Shown piece after piece: positions 43,937 through 51,476 of a stretch of DNA of 64,000 nt (positions are counted from its first letter, which is position 1; each line of letters starts with the position of its first letter). The notes under the pieces were generated by a model that was not told the DNA's origin, ran no database searches, and saw only the letters and a program-made list of their open reading frames with translations. The DNA comes from WLND01 sp040398845 (GTDB lineage Bacteria; Actinomycetota; Actinomycetes; S36-B12), in the NCBI GenBank assembly GCA_040398845.1, contig JBBATH010000011.1:57594-121593 (forward strand), in the 5' to 3' direction. A program made the position numbers and the translations under genes.

Positions 43937-44293
43937 TCAGATTCCGACGGCCTCCCGAAGCAGGGTGACCGTGTGGGTGATGTTCTTGCGAACGTCGTTC
44001 GACACCGAGGTGGCTTTCGTCTTCGCGGTCACGGCGGCGTCCCTCGCGGTGGATGCCAACGCATTGACATCAAGCTCGCGCGGATCAAACCTTGAGACAT
44101 TGACCTTTGACAGGTCAACCTTCGGCAGGGAAAAACTCGGGACCTCAAAGGGGAGGCCGAACCGCGAGGCTGTTTCCTGCGGTGTTGTCGCAGCCTTCGA
44201 TGTGGTGGTGGCCTTCGATGTGGTGGTGGCCTTCGACTTGGTGGGGGCCTTCGGGTTTGTCGCGGCCTTTGGGTTCGTGGTCTGCTCAGTCAT
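43937..44293 (-). CDS. Lys-repeat protein at the HbhA position
   Basis: 118 residues in two parts. The N-terminal third is a period-six low-complexity repeat (TNPKAA, TNPKAP, TKSKAT, TTSKAT, TTSKAA). The rest (FGLPFEVPSFSLPKVDLSKV... and STARDAAVTAKTKATSVSND) includes an amphipathic helix. In mycobacteria the same slot (between Rv0474 and Rv0476) holds hbhA, the heparin-binding haemagglutinin, whose Lys/Ala/Pro repeats are C-terminal. Sequence similarity to HbhA is not evident beyond this. The ATG overlaps the end of the XRE gene by eight bases. No signal peptide. Confidence 0.7.
   Translation of the reverse strand: MTEQTTNPKAATNPKAPTKSKATTTSKATTTSKAATTPQETASRFGLPFEVPSFSLPKVDLSKVNVSRFDPRELDVNALASTARDAAVTAKTKATSVSNDVRKNITHTVTLLREAVGI
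44193..44282 (-). repeat. Five tandem 18-bp coding repeats
   Basis: Units begin GCCTTC (+ strand) at 44193, 44211, 44229, 44247 and 44265. The first two are identical (GCCTTCGATGTGGTGGTG); the others diverge progressively. They encode the six-residue Lys repeats and are likely to vary in number between strains. Confidence 0.9.
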
Positions 44294-44657
44294 GTTGATC
44301 GGTGTCCTCTCGATTGCCGCGATTCTCTGCTTGGAAGGCGGCGTAAATCTGCAGCAGCGTGGTTCGCTGCCGTTCGGTGAGGGTCGAATCGGATGCGATC
44401 CCCGTTGTGACGGTCTCATCGCCTTCCCGCTCGGCCAGAATCCCAGCCTGCACGTACAGGGTTTCAGCGGAAATCCGTAGTCCCTGGGCAATGCGAGCGA
44501 GGATGTCGGCACTGGGCTTGCGCAGCCCCCGCTCCACCTGACTTAGGTAAGGATTGGAAATCTCCGCAGCGTTGGCGAGTTGGCGCAAGGACATCTGCGC
44601 TTGGTCCCGCTGCGCCTTGATGTAATCCCCAAGACCGCTAACGTCGATTCGTGCCAT
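44286..44657 (-). CDS. XRE-family regulator
   Basis: 123 residues. Cro/C1 HTH at about 8-62: GDYIKAQRDQAQMSLRQLAN, AEISNPYLSQVERGLRKPS. The C-terminal helical part (TLTERQRTTLLQIYAAFQAE) is typical of the Rv0474-like regulators upstream of hbhA. Overlaps the downstream Lys-repeat gene by eight bases. Probably regulates this operon. Confidence 0.88.
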   Translation of the reverse strand: MARIDVSGLGDYIKAQRDQAQMSLRQLANAAEISNPYLSQVERGLRKPSADILARIAQGLRISAETLYVQAGILAEREGDETVTTGIASDSTLTERQRTTLLQIYAAFQAENRGNREDTDQHD

Positions 44658-44725
44658 ACCGTCATGGTGCCGCACCGCGCTAGCTATTGCAAGCGGGACT
44701 GCATGCAAAAGCTAGCGGACTGCCG

Positions 44726-45679
44726 TTACGTGAGCGAGGATCGCACCCTGCCAACCGGTCGGCCGCCCCCGACGACTGGGAGTTCGCGCTGCTCCGCAAC
44801 CAGTTCCTCCTCAACTCCCATGGCCACCAGTAAGGCGGCACAGGCCACGATACGAGCCCTATCCGACCCATCGCACACCTTGAGCGCACCAGCTCGGCCA
44901 TCTGCGAGTGCCACGACGTATACGCCCTCGGCGCCATCTTTCGCAACGAGACCCGGGACCCGTCGCATCAAGGCCGTGACGTCCCTGCGAGAGCCACCAA
45001 CACGCTCCGGTTCCGCGCGCATCGCCGTCGCCACCCGATGCCCAGGCGAGCCGATCGATGACCGGACGATCTGCGATACGGAGCGGGCCAGCCCGGTGAT
45101 GCTCATGGCCAGCAACGGTGCGCCGCAGCCATCGACCCCTAGATGGGCGGTTGGCTCGCCCGAAAGTTCGGCCAGATGAAGCGTGATCACCTGCTGGAGG
45201 GGATGGCGCGGATCAAGGTAGTCGTGGGTGCTCCAGTCATTGGCTCGACAGGTCGCCAGCATTGACGCATGCTTACCCGAACAGTTCATGGCAATTGACC
45301 GCGGGGCACGGCCCTGCCGGATCCACGAGTCGCGCTCGACCGAATCGAGGGGGAGGTCCAATGGGGTCTGGAGGGCGTCTTCTTCGAGGCCGGCCCCGGC
45401 GAGAATTCGCGCCACTCCGTCAAGGTGGAGTTGCTCGCCGCTGTGGGAGGAAGCGGTGAGGGCGAGGAGTTCCGGCGGAAGGTCAAGGCCTGCGTGGACC
45501 ATCGCCGTTGCCTGCCCCGGCTTGCTCGATGATCGAGGGAATATGACAGTTCTCGGGTCACCCCATGCGCGCTCGACCTGACCGTCCGCGGTCACGATCA
45601 CGGCGTGCCCGAAGTGTGTGCCCTCAACGAATCCATTCCGCACGATATCGGCGAGGACGACAGGCCCATGTTGTGTCAC
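44726..45679 (-). CDS. L-asparaginase II family protein
   Basis: 317 residues. Matches the actinobacterial/rhizobial AsnaseII family (not the E. coli AnsA type): VVLADIVRNGFVEGTHFGHA at the start, FPRSSSKPGQATAMV, ASSHSGEQLH, AMNCSGKHASML and GVDGCGAPLLAMS. Deaminates asparagine to aspartate. GTG 45679 starts directly at the family N-terminus, but no ribosome site is visible. Only 25 bases separate it from the divergent dtd start. Confidence 0.88.
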   Translation of the reverse strand: MTQHGPVVLADIVRNGFVEGTHFGHAVIVTADGQVERAWGDPRTVIFPRSSSKPGQATAMVHAGLDLPPELLALTASSHSGEQLHLDGVARILAGAGLEEDALQTPLDLPLDSVERDSWIRQGRAPRSIAMNCSGKHASMLATCRANDWSTHDYLDPRHPLQQVITLHLAELSGEPTAHLGVDGCGAPLLAMSITGLARSVSQIVRSSIGSPGHRVATAMRAEPERVGGSRRDVTALMRRVPGLVAKDGAEGVYVVALADGRAGALKVCDGSDRARIVACAALLVAMGVEEELVAEQRELPVVGGGRPVGRVRSSLT

Positions 45680-45704
45680 GGGCGCATCATGGCACGCTGG
45701 GCCC

Positions 45705-46184
45705 GTGAGAGCGGTGGTGCAACGGGCTGATGGGGCCTCGGTCGCCGTCGATGGCGCGGTCGTCGGCTCATTCGACGGACCCGGGCTCGTCGTCCTCATC
45801 GGGATCACGCATGACGATGATGAGGCCGTCGCATCCTCGCTGGCCGACAAGATCTACGACCTGCGAATCTTCGGACACGAGCACGCGAGAGTGGCGGGGG
45901 TACCACTCGCGCCTGATGTCAGCCGGGAGGTACCCGCGTCCGATCTTGGACTCCCCGTGCTTGTCATCAGCCAGTTCACTCTCTACGCGGACACTCGCAA
46001 GGGCCGCCGGCCCACGTGGGACGCCGCGGCACCTCGACCAGTAGCCCAGCCCCTCGTCGATGCCGTCGCCGAGCGCTTCCGTGCGAGAGGAGCCAAGGTC
46101 GCCACCGGGATCTTTGGCGCTGACATGCGAGTCCATCTCGTCAACGACGGACCCATGACGATCACCCTCGACATCACCCGCTAA
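45705..46184 (+). CDS. dtd: D-aminoacyl-tRNA deacylase
   Basis: 159 residues. Hydrolyses D-aminoacyl-tRNA (and glycyl-tRNA-Ala). The family start MRAVVQRADGASVAVDG fixes GTG 45705. Conserved active-site blocks: SQFTLYADTRKGRRPTW and the cross-subunit Gly-Pro loop LVNDGPMT. No ribosome site precedes the start, so it may be leaderless. Confidence 0.95.
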   Translation: MRAVVQRADGASVAVDGAVVGSFDGPGLVVLIGITHDDDEAVASSLADKIYDLRIFGHEHARVAGVPLAPDVSREVPASDLGLPVLVISQFTLYADTRKGRRPTWDAAAPRPVAQPLVDAVAERFRARGAKVATGIFGADMRVHLVNDGPMTITLDITR

Positions 46185-46193
46185 CCCCCGACC

Positions 46194-46220
46194 CATCTCA
46201 CCCGGATTCTGGGCCAGATG
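46194..46220. repeat. Intergenic palindromic repeat, locus C copy 1
   Basis: CATCTCACCCGG, loop ATT, CTGGGCCAGATG: the arms pair with two mismatches or wobbles. It begins nine bases after the dtd stop and lies between convergent dtd and ygfZ. Followed by AACGAAT, matching the flanks at locus A. Confidence 0.8.
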
Positions 46221-46250
46221 AACGAATCAGCCTCGAAACGACGCACATTC

Positions 46251-46283
46251 ATTCATCTCGCCCGGATTCTGGGGCAGATGAAT
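46251..46283. repeat. Intergenic palindromic repeat, locus C copy 2
   Basis: ATTCATCTCGCCC and GGGGCAGATGAAT flank GGATTCT; the arms pair except for one inner CG/GC inversion. A direct copy of the unit at 46194-46220, offset by 60 bases. Ends eight bases before the ygfZ stop. Confidence 0.82.
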
Positions 46284-46290
46284 GGAGGGG

Positions 46291-47292
46291 TTAGTTGGCT
46301 GAGACGATTATTTCTTGCGCCGCTGCTATCTCTGCAGTTCGCGTGGACGGTGTTCCTACTCCAATCACGTGGCGCACAACTAGCGGGGCATCGACCGGGA
46401 CATTCCGCTTGACGATAGCGAGCGCTACCGGTCCGAGTTCGAAATGACGTGCGAACGAGCCGACCCACCCGACCTCCCGATCGCCCCAAAAGACGGCATC
46501 TCCATGAGCGAGGGTCACCTCATCTGAGCCATCGAGGTGGAGCAGCACTAGGCGGCGCGGCGGCTTCCCGAGATTCTGCACGCGGGCCACGGTCTCCTGA
46601 CCGCGGTAGCACCCCTTCTGCAGATGCACCGCTGCCGGAATCCAGCCCACCTCGTGCGGGATCGTTCGGTGGTCGGTCTCCTGACCCAGTCGCGGCATCG
46701 CTGCCGCCACGCGTAGGGCCTCGAGCGCCCACGTGCCAGCAGGTGCGGCGTCGTCGAGCCGGGTCGTCAGAGCCTCGCGCGCAAGAATGACCTCCCGGCC
46801 TTTATAGCCTCGGGAAGCGAAGGACTCGGGCACCAGCCAGGTGGGCGCCTGCACGTCAGACTGCGCGGCGGGCTCCCACACCACGGCAAAAGCATCTGAA
46901 ACGTCGGCTACATCGACCCGGAGCATGAACCGCATCGAGTCGAGGTAGCGGGTGAGCTCCGGGGCGGCGCCGGGCTGGGTGATGATCCAGGCGGTTTCAC
47001 CATCGTCGATGAGGTGCAGTTCGTGCTCGACATGTCCGTGCGGGCTGAGGATGAGCGCGAGCGCGGACTCACCTGCACCCAGGTGCTCGACATGCTGCGA
47101 AGTGAGGCTATGCAGCCACGAAAGGCGATCAACACCCATGACGGTCACAACGCCGCGATTCGACAGATCGACGATCCCCTCGCCGTGCGAGAGTCGGCGC
47201 TGCTCGCCATGGGGATCCCCGAAATGCCACGCGACCCGTGGGTCGGGGGACCCATCAGGCGGTGGGACGGCACTGCGAGGAGCGTCGCTCAC
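46291..47292 (-). CDS. ygfZ: Folate-binding YgfZ-family protein
   Basis: 333 residues of the GcvT-related YgfZ family, used in iron-sulfur enzyme maturation with tetrahydrofolate. The diagnostic motif KGCYRGQET is present (Cys in KGC-[FY]-X-GQE), and the N-terminal GIVDLSNRGVVTVMG and WLHSLTSQHVEHL are typical. ATG 47292 overlaps the Fur stop (ATGA). Confidence 0.93.
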   Translation of the reverse strand: MSDAPRSAVPPPDGSPDPRVAWHFGDPHGEQRRLSHGEGIVDLSNRGVVTVMGVDRLSWLHSLTSQHVEHLGAGESALALILSPHGHVEHELHLIDDGETAWIITQPGAAPELTRYLDSMRFMLRVDVADVSDAFAVVWEPAAQSDVQAPTWLVPESFASRGYKGREVILAREALTTRLDDAAPAGTWALEALRVAAAMPRLGQETDHRTIPHEVGWIPAAVHLQKGCYRGQETVARVQNLGKPPRRLVLLHLDGSDEVTLAHGDAVFWGDREVGWVGSFARHFELGPVALAIVKRNVPVDAPLVVRHVIGVGTPSTRTAEIAAAQEIIVSAN

Positions 47293-47735
47293 TGAGAATT
47301 CGCCTCGGCGTCGGCCCGGGAGGCCTCAATGCACTCAACGCACCAGCCATGGATTGAGACGTGCGAAATATCGGTGACGAAGCCGTGATCGGCCCTCAGG
47401 CTGCTGACGAACTCGGTCGCCACCTCGGCTGGCACGCTGGAGACCTTCGAGCAGAGGTCGCAGACGAGATGGATGTGCATGTGCTCATCGACTGCGTGAT
47501 AGGTCGGTGCCCCATGGCCGATGTGAGCGTGGGTAACGAGACCGACATCCTCGAGGACTTCAAGGGTGCGATAGACGGTCGACAGATTGACACCGGACGC
47601 TGTGCGCTGGACTTCGACGAGGATCTCCTCGGGAGTCCCGTGACGCAGCCGCTCCACCGCCTCAAGGACGAGTTGCCGCTGCGGGGTGATGCGGAACCCG
47701 TGCTCGCGAAGGCGTCGGTCCCAGTCGACGATCAT
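47289..47735 (-). CDS. Fur-family metalloregulator
   Basis: 148 residues. Winged helix (RITPQRQLVLEAVERLRHGT, LSTVYRTLEVLEDVGLV) and metal sites: the regulatory HIHLVC region and the structural zinc pairs CDLC and CVEC. Which metal or signal it senses (Fe, Zn or peroxide) cannot be told. Overlaps by four bases with the genes on both sides. Confidence 0.93.
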   Translation of the reverse strand: MIVDWDRRLREHGFRITPQRQLVLEAVERLRHGTPEEILVEVQRTASGVNLSTVYRTLEVLEDVGLVTHAHIGHGAPTYHAVDEHMHIHLVCDLCSKVSSVPAEVATEFVSSLRADHGFVTDISHVSIHGWCVECIEASRADAEANSQ

Positions 47736-48283
47736 GCGGGTGGCGCGTCGTCGTCAACGTGATGCAAGGTGGCCGCGAGGTGATTCGTGATGGGAAGCCC
47801 GACTGCGGACATATCGAAGGTCCACAGGAGACGATCATCAACGAGGCCGTAGAGCCGGTGCCCGCCCGCGTACTCCTTTGCACTCTCAGTGCGCCCCACC
47901 ATGTCGGTGCGGAGCTCGGCCCGGGCGCCCGTGATGCGTGCGTTCTCCAGACCGGTGATCTCGACATTGCCGTACCAGATTTCCGCATACCCGGTCGGGT
48001 GGGCAAGTTGGACCTCCACCTGGTTGTGGGGTCGCGGTCGCCAGAAGCCTGATTCGGTCGCGAGGGGACGCACCCGATTGCCGTCGTCGTCGATAAGCCA
48101 GCTTCGGGACGCATAGCTGAGGAAGGGCCTGCCATCGGTTGAGAAGGTGACCTCCTGCCCGAACCTGAAGTCATCGATCGACGGATACTGGCCCGTGCCG
48201 ACTCCGGTCCAGCGGCCGATCAACCACGAGATCGGGAGCAACTGCTCCGGGATCGTGGATTCGCTTCCTGTTTCCATGTTCAC
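47732..48283 (-). CDS. FABP/nitrobindin-like haem-binding protein
   Basis: 183 residues, ten-stranded beta-barrel family (DUF1794, Rv0813c-like). The hallmark LIGRWTGVGTG is near residue 22-32, with GQEVTFSTDGRPFLSY and the C-terminal histidine region NHLAATLHHVDD, which in nitrobindins supplies the haem ligand. GTG 48283 overlaps the stop of a 33-residue membrane-peptide gene (GTGA) and has AAGG seven bases upstream; ATG 48277 is possible. Confidence 0.9.
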   Translation of the reverse strand: MNMETGSESTIPEQLLPISWLIGRWTGVGTGQYPSIDDFRFGQEVTFSTDGRPFLSYASRSWLIDDDGNRVRPLATESGFWRPRPHNQVEVQLAHPTGYAEIWYGNVEITGLENARITGARAELRTDMVGRTESAKEYAGGHRLYGLVDDRLLWTFDMSAVGLPITNHLAATLHHVDDDAPPA

Positions 48284-48381
48284 GCCCGACCCTTGAACAT
48301 CCGAATAACGATAAAGAAGCACACCAGGCCGGCCACGGCAAGTGACGCCACGAGGAGTCCGGTGTAGATGGCATCAACCAT
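48280..48381 (-). CDS. 33-residue single-span membrane peptide
   Basis: Sequence MVDAIYTGLLVASLAVAGLV followed by CFFIVIRMFKGRA: one transmembrane helix with a short basic cytoplasmic end. The stop TGA overlaps the FABP start GTG (GTGA), which argues that it is a real translated gene coupled to FABP-Fur-ygfZ. Weak GGTAGG nine bases before ATG 48381. Function unknown. Confidence 0.7.
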   Translation of the reverse strand: MVDAIYTGLLVASLAVAGLVCFFIVIRMFKGRA

Positions 48382-48400
48382 ATGCGGCAGCCTACCGTCC

Positions 48401-48775
48401 ATGACCTCGGACGGTTCCGTTCGCTTGCTCGTCAAATCAACCGCTGGCGCCGACGACCCAGAGCGGTGCGCGCAGGCCTTTACGGTGGCGGCTGCGGCCG
48501 TCAGCTCTGGAGTTTCTGTGTCACTGTGGCTGACCGGTGAGGCTGCCTGGCTCGCGATGCCCGGACGGGCTGCTGCGTTCGAACTCGCCGGCTCAGCCCC
48601 CCTTGACGCACTCCTCGCGCTCATCCTTGATTCGGGGTCAGTGACCGTGTGCATCCAATGCGCCGAACGTCGGGGCATCGCTGCCGAGGATTGCCTGCCC
48701 GGAGTGCGAATCAAGGGCGCAACCGCCTTCGTTGAGGAGGCGGTCGCACCCCTGACCCAGGCACTCGTCTACTGA
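48401..48775 (+). CDS. DsrE-family protein
   Basis: 124 residues. Alpha/beta DsrE-like fold: RLLVKSTAGADDPERCAQAF, SGVSVSLWLTGEAAWLA, then CIQCAERRGI with a CXXC and a final GVRIKGATAFVEEAV. DsrE proteins can carry sulfur on a cysteine. ATG 48401 is preferred; ATG 48368 is in frame but would overlap the divergent small gene. Only 19 bases separate the two divergent starts. Confidence 0.75.
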   Translation: MTSDGSVRLLVKSTAGADDPERCAQAFTVAAAAVSSGVSVSLWLTGEAAWLAMPGRAAAFELAGSAPLDALLALILDSGSVTVCIQCAERRGIAAEDCLPGVRIKGATAFVEEAVAPLTQALVY

Positions 48776-48793
48776 ATCAGGGTCCAGCCGGGG

Positions 48794-49249
48794 TCACCCC
48801 CGAACGAGGACCCGCTTGCTGATGAGGTACATCTCGCATCCGAGGCAGATATTGAATGCGGCATTGAGGAACGCCGCCGCCAAAGCGAACCCGACAGCCA
48901 CCATCGCGATGGCGGATGATCCCGCGAGCGTGGAGATCAGCGCAATCGCGAGGAACACGAATCCGACGAGCTGGGCGAAACGGGGGGGCGCCGCATCCTC
49001 TAGCTCCGTCGGCGGCGTCAACCGTGGGCAGATGAACTTGCGAAAGATCACTCCGTACGGCTGCGCGTAGAGCCCGACGAACGCGCCAAGTGCGAAGACG
49101 AGGGTCTGCCAGGTGATGAGCACGAAGCCAACGGGTGACCCAGCAGTGACGAGTGCTGCTGCAAGGACGATGACGGTGATCGACGCACCGAATCGTGGTC
49201 CCCGTGGGTCAACGGTCGTGCGGGCATCGGGCACGAGTGGTGAGGTCAT
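48794..49249 (-). CDS. DUF4395 membrane protein
   Basis: 151 residues with four hydrophobic segments (about 25-60 and 85-130) and the DUF4395 features VDPRGPRFGASITVIVLA, FRKFICPRLTPP and NICLGCEMYL. The paired cysteines in CLGC suggest a thiol or metal role. DUF4395 genes are often beside thioredoxin or sulfurtransferase genes, as here. ATG 49249 chosen; an in-frame ATG at 49285 lies upstream. Confidence 0.8.
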   Translation of the reverse strand: MTSPLVPDARTTVDPRGPRFGASITVIVLAAALVTAGSPVGFVLITWQTLVFALGAFVGLYAQPYGVIFRKFICPRLTPPTELEDAAPPRFAQLVGFVFLAIALISTLAGSSAIAMVAVGFALAAAFLNAAFNICLGCEMYLISKRVLVRG

Positions 49250-49314
49250 GTTTTGCAGATTAATCACGTGGCCCGAGCCCGACAACGCGAATTCTCACTA
49301 GTGGACAGATTGGC

Positions 49315-49800
49315 CTACTGCGAAGGACTCGCAGGGCCGATGACCGCTCCCACCGCCGCGATGACATCGACCTTCCGAGGGAGCCCTGATGCGCGCTTGC
49401 GGATGACTCCGTCGCTGTCGAGGATGAGTACGGTTGGGGTTCTGCGGATGTCGAGGCGGCGCACGAGGTCGAGGTGGGCCTCCGCATCGATCTCTATGTG
49501 GACGACGCCCTCGACCATCGCCGCAACCTCGTCGAGGATGCGGCGGGTCGCACGACATGGCTGGCAGAACGCGGTCGAGAACTGCAGGAGGGTCGCCTCC
49601 GTGCCGAGGGGCGCGCCGAGCTCACGCTTATCGAGTGTCTCCCCCTCGGCTTCGTCCATCTCCACCTCTCCATCGTCATCAGCCACCGGGATCGGCCGGC
49701 GAGCGGTCATGTCGCGCATGCGCCCGTCGGACCTACGGCGCCACAATCCGAAGGCGGTGGCGGCCAACAGGACAACGATGAGGATGACAACGCCGGTCAT
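49315..49800 (-). CDS. Membrane-anchored thioredoxin-family protein
   Basis: 161 residues: one N-terminal transmembrane helix (about 1-18), a charged acidic linker, and a thioredoxin domain with CXXC as FCQPCRAT and cis-proline in RRTPTVLIL. Corresponds in position to mycobacterial thiX (Rv0816c). ATG 49800 overlaps the hydrolase stop (ATGA). Redox partner unknown; DUF4395 is the nearest candidate. Confidence 0.88.
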   Translation of the reverse strand: MTGVVILIVVLLAATAFGLWRRRSDGRMRDMTARRPIPVADDDGEVEMDEAEGETLDKRELGAPLGTEATLLQFSTAFCQPCRATRRILDEVAAMVEGVVHIEIDAEAHLDLVRRLDIRRTPTVLILDSDGVIRKRASGLPRKVDVIAAVGAVIGPASPSQ

Positions 49801-50603
49801 GAACGGCCCCAACCAACCTGGGAGCCGGCCCGCTCCAGCCCGCAGGTCTGTCGAATCCAGCGGCCAATGTCGTCAAGCGTCGAGTTGTCGATTCCGGACT
49901 CGGCGTGGGCAAAGCCATCAATGAGCCACATTTGCGCCTGCTTGTTGCCGCCGCTCACCGCCGACCGATGCAGGGCCTTGGGGTGCTCAATTGGGAAGTA
50001 GTGGTCACTATGTCCGTGGACGATGAGGAGTGGAACGTCGATGATCGACGCTGCAGCGACAGGCTCCATCGGGAGCGGGTCTGGCCAACCAGCGGCACCG
50101 ATCCGAACCCCGCGCGCCCGCATATAGGCCCTACCGGCCCGGGTGCCCACCGCGAGATGCAGGATCCGCATGCTGCGGGTCCCGCGGTAGTACCAGAACG
50201 CTGGGGCACTCACGCTCACGACCGCATCGACAGTCTCGCGACCTATGGCCGCCTGCCGTAACACCACCGAGCCTCCCATCGAGAATCCGACCGGCACGAT
50301 GCAGCGGTAGCCGAGGTCCCTTGCCCAGTGCACGCCGGCATCGAGATCGTGAATCTCACGCTCGCCGACGGTCGATACGCCTGCGGACTTGCCGTGCCCC
50401 CGGAAGTCGAGCCCGATGACCCCGCCGAATTGACCCAGCCGGCGCATCACACGCTGCACCCGCGGCAGGCGCCAGCCATTCGAGAATCCATGGGCCACGA
50501 CGAGGCACAGGTCACGTGCTCCCGGACCGATCGCAGGAACGTGGTTCGCGCTGATTGTGACGCCATCAGACGTCACAAGGGTCCTCTCCTCACCGGGGTA
50601 CAT
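49797..50603 (-). CDS. Alpha/beta hydrolase
   Basis: 268 residues. Nucleophile elbow GFSMGGS, oxyanion region VVAHGFSNG, acid in VHGHSDHYFP and catalytic histidine in DGFAHAESG. Substrate unknown. Position corresponds to the Rv0817c slot between thioredoxin and glnR, divergent from glnR. Confidence 0.88.
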   Translation of the reverse strand: MYPGEERTLVTSDGVTISANHVPAIGPGARDLCLVVAHGFSNGWRLPRVQRVMRRLGQFGGVIGLDFRGHGKSAGVSTVGEREIHDLDAGVHWARDLGYRCIVPVGFSMGGSVVLRQAAIGRETVDAVVSVSAPAFWYYRGTRSMRILHLAVGTRAGRAYMRARGVRIGAAGWPDPLPMEPVAAASIIDVPLLIVHGHSDHYFPIEHPKALHRSAVSGGNKQAQMWLIDGFAHAESGIDNSTLDDIGRWIRQTCGLERAGSQVGWGRS

Positions 50604-50726
50604 GAATCAATTGTTGCCTCATAGGCGCGGGTCCCCACATCGCGCATGGATCACGACCTCAAGCGCCGGTAGGCTGCGTCGCCTAGGGACGTCCGAAAAT
50701 TCGCGGTGAGTTGAGGGGAGGCAGGC

Positions 50727-51473
50727 ATGAGAGTCGTTCTCCTCACCCGCGGGATGGAACAGTCTTCAGAGGTCCTGCCCGCTCTCGGACTCCTTGCCCA
50801 CCACATCCGCACCCTCCCGGCCGAGCCAACAGCCCTCCTCGACGCCCCCGACTGCGACGTCCTCATCATCGACGGACGTCGCGATCTCCCTGCCGTGCGG
50901 GGACTCACCCGGCTCCTGCGCCAGACCGGCGTCAGTGTTCCGCTCATCCTCGTCACAACCGAGGGCGGCCTCGCAGCAATACAGTGGGATTGGGGCATGG
51001 ACGAGGTCCTTGTCGACACCACCTCCCCTGCCGAGGTGGAGGCACGACTTCGGCTGGCCTGCTCGCGCGTGGGTGACATCCTCGGAGCCCCTGAGCATGA
51101 GCCCGAGGAGATTCGCAGCGGCGAGCTCATGATCGACGAGTCGACCTACACCTCGAAGCTGCGCGGTCGCACCTTGGACCTCACCTTCAAGGAGTTCGAG
51201 CTCCTGAAGTTCCTCGCGCAGCACCCTGGTCGCGTCTTCACACGTCCTGTCCTTCTCCAGGAGGTGTGGGGATACGACTACTTCGGGGGTACCCGAACGG
51301 TTGACGTCCACGTCCGTCGCCTACGTGCCAAACTCGGTACCGAACACGAGGCGCTCATCGGTACCGTCCGAAATGTTGGATATCGGTTCGTTCCGCAGCG
51401 GGCTGACGTAGCAACGCTGGCGGCACTTGCCGATGACCCGGCTTCTCAGATGCGCTCAACGTCCTCGGCCTAA
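50727..51473 (+). CDS. glnR: GlnR orphan nitrogen regulator
   Basis: 248 residues. Atypical receiver with a non-canonical pocket (VLIIDGRRDLPAVRGLTRLL, D49 is the charge-pair aspartate used for homodimerisation) and PLILVTTEGGLAA, followed by an OmpR-type winged helix (LTFKEFELLKFLAQHPGRVF, EVWGYDYFGGTRTVDVHVRR). These stretches match actinobacterial GlnR closely. It activates nitrogen assimilation genes. GGGGAGG precedes ATG 50727. Three bases separate it from mshD. Confidence 0.94.
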   Translation: MRVVLLTRGMEQSSEVLPALGLLAHHIRTLPAEPTALLDAPDCDVLIIDGRRDLPAVRGLTRLLRQTGVSVPLILVTTEGGLAAIQWDWGMDEVLVDTTSPAEVEARLRLACSRVGDILGAPEHEPEEIRSGELMIDESTYTSKLRGRTLDLTFKEFELLKFLAQHPGRVFTRPVLLQEVWGYDYFGGTRTVDVHVRRLRAKLGTEHEALIGTVRNVGYRFVPQRADVATLAALADDPASQMRSTSSA

Positions 51474-51476
51474 CCC

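Noticed and set aside
44193..44282. Possible CRISPR-like array of 18-bp repeats
   Set aside because: Repeats are directly adjacent with no unique spacers, lie in frame in a protein-coding gene, and no cas genes are nearby.
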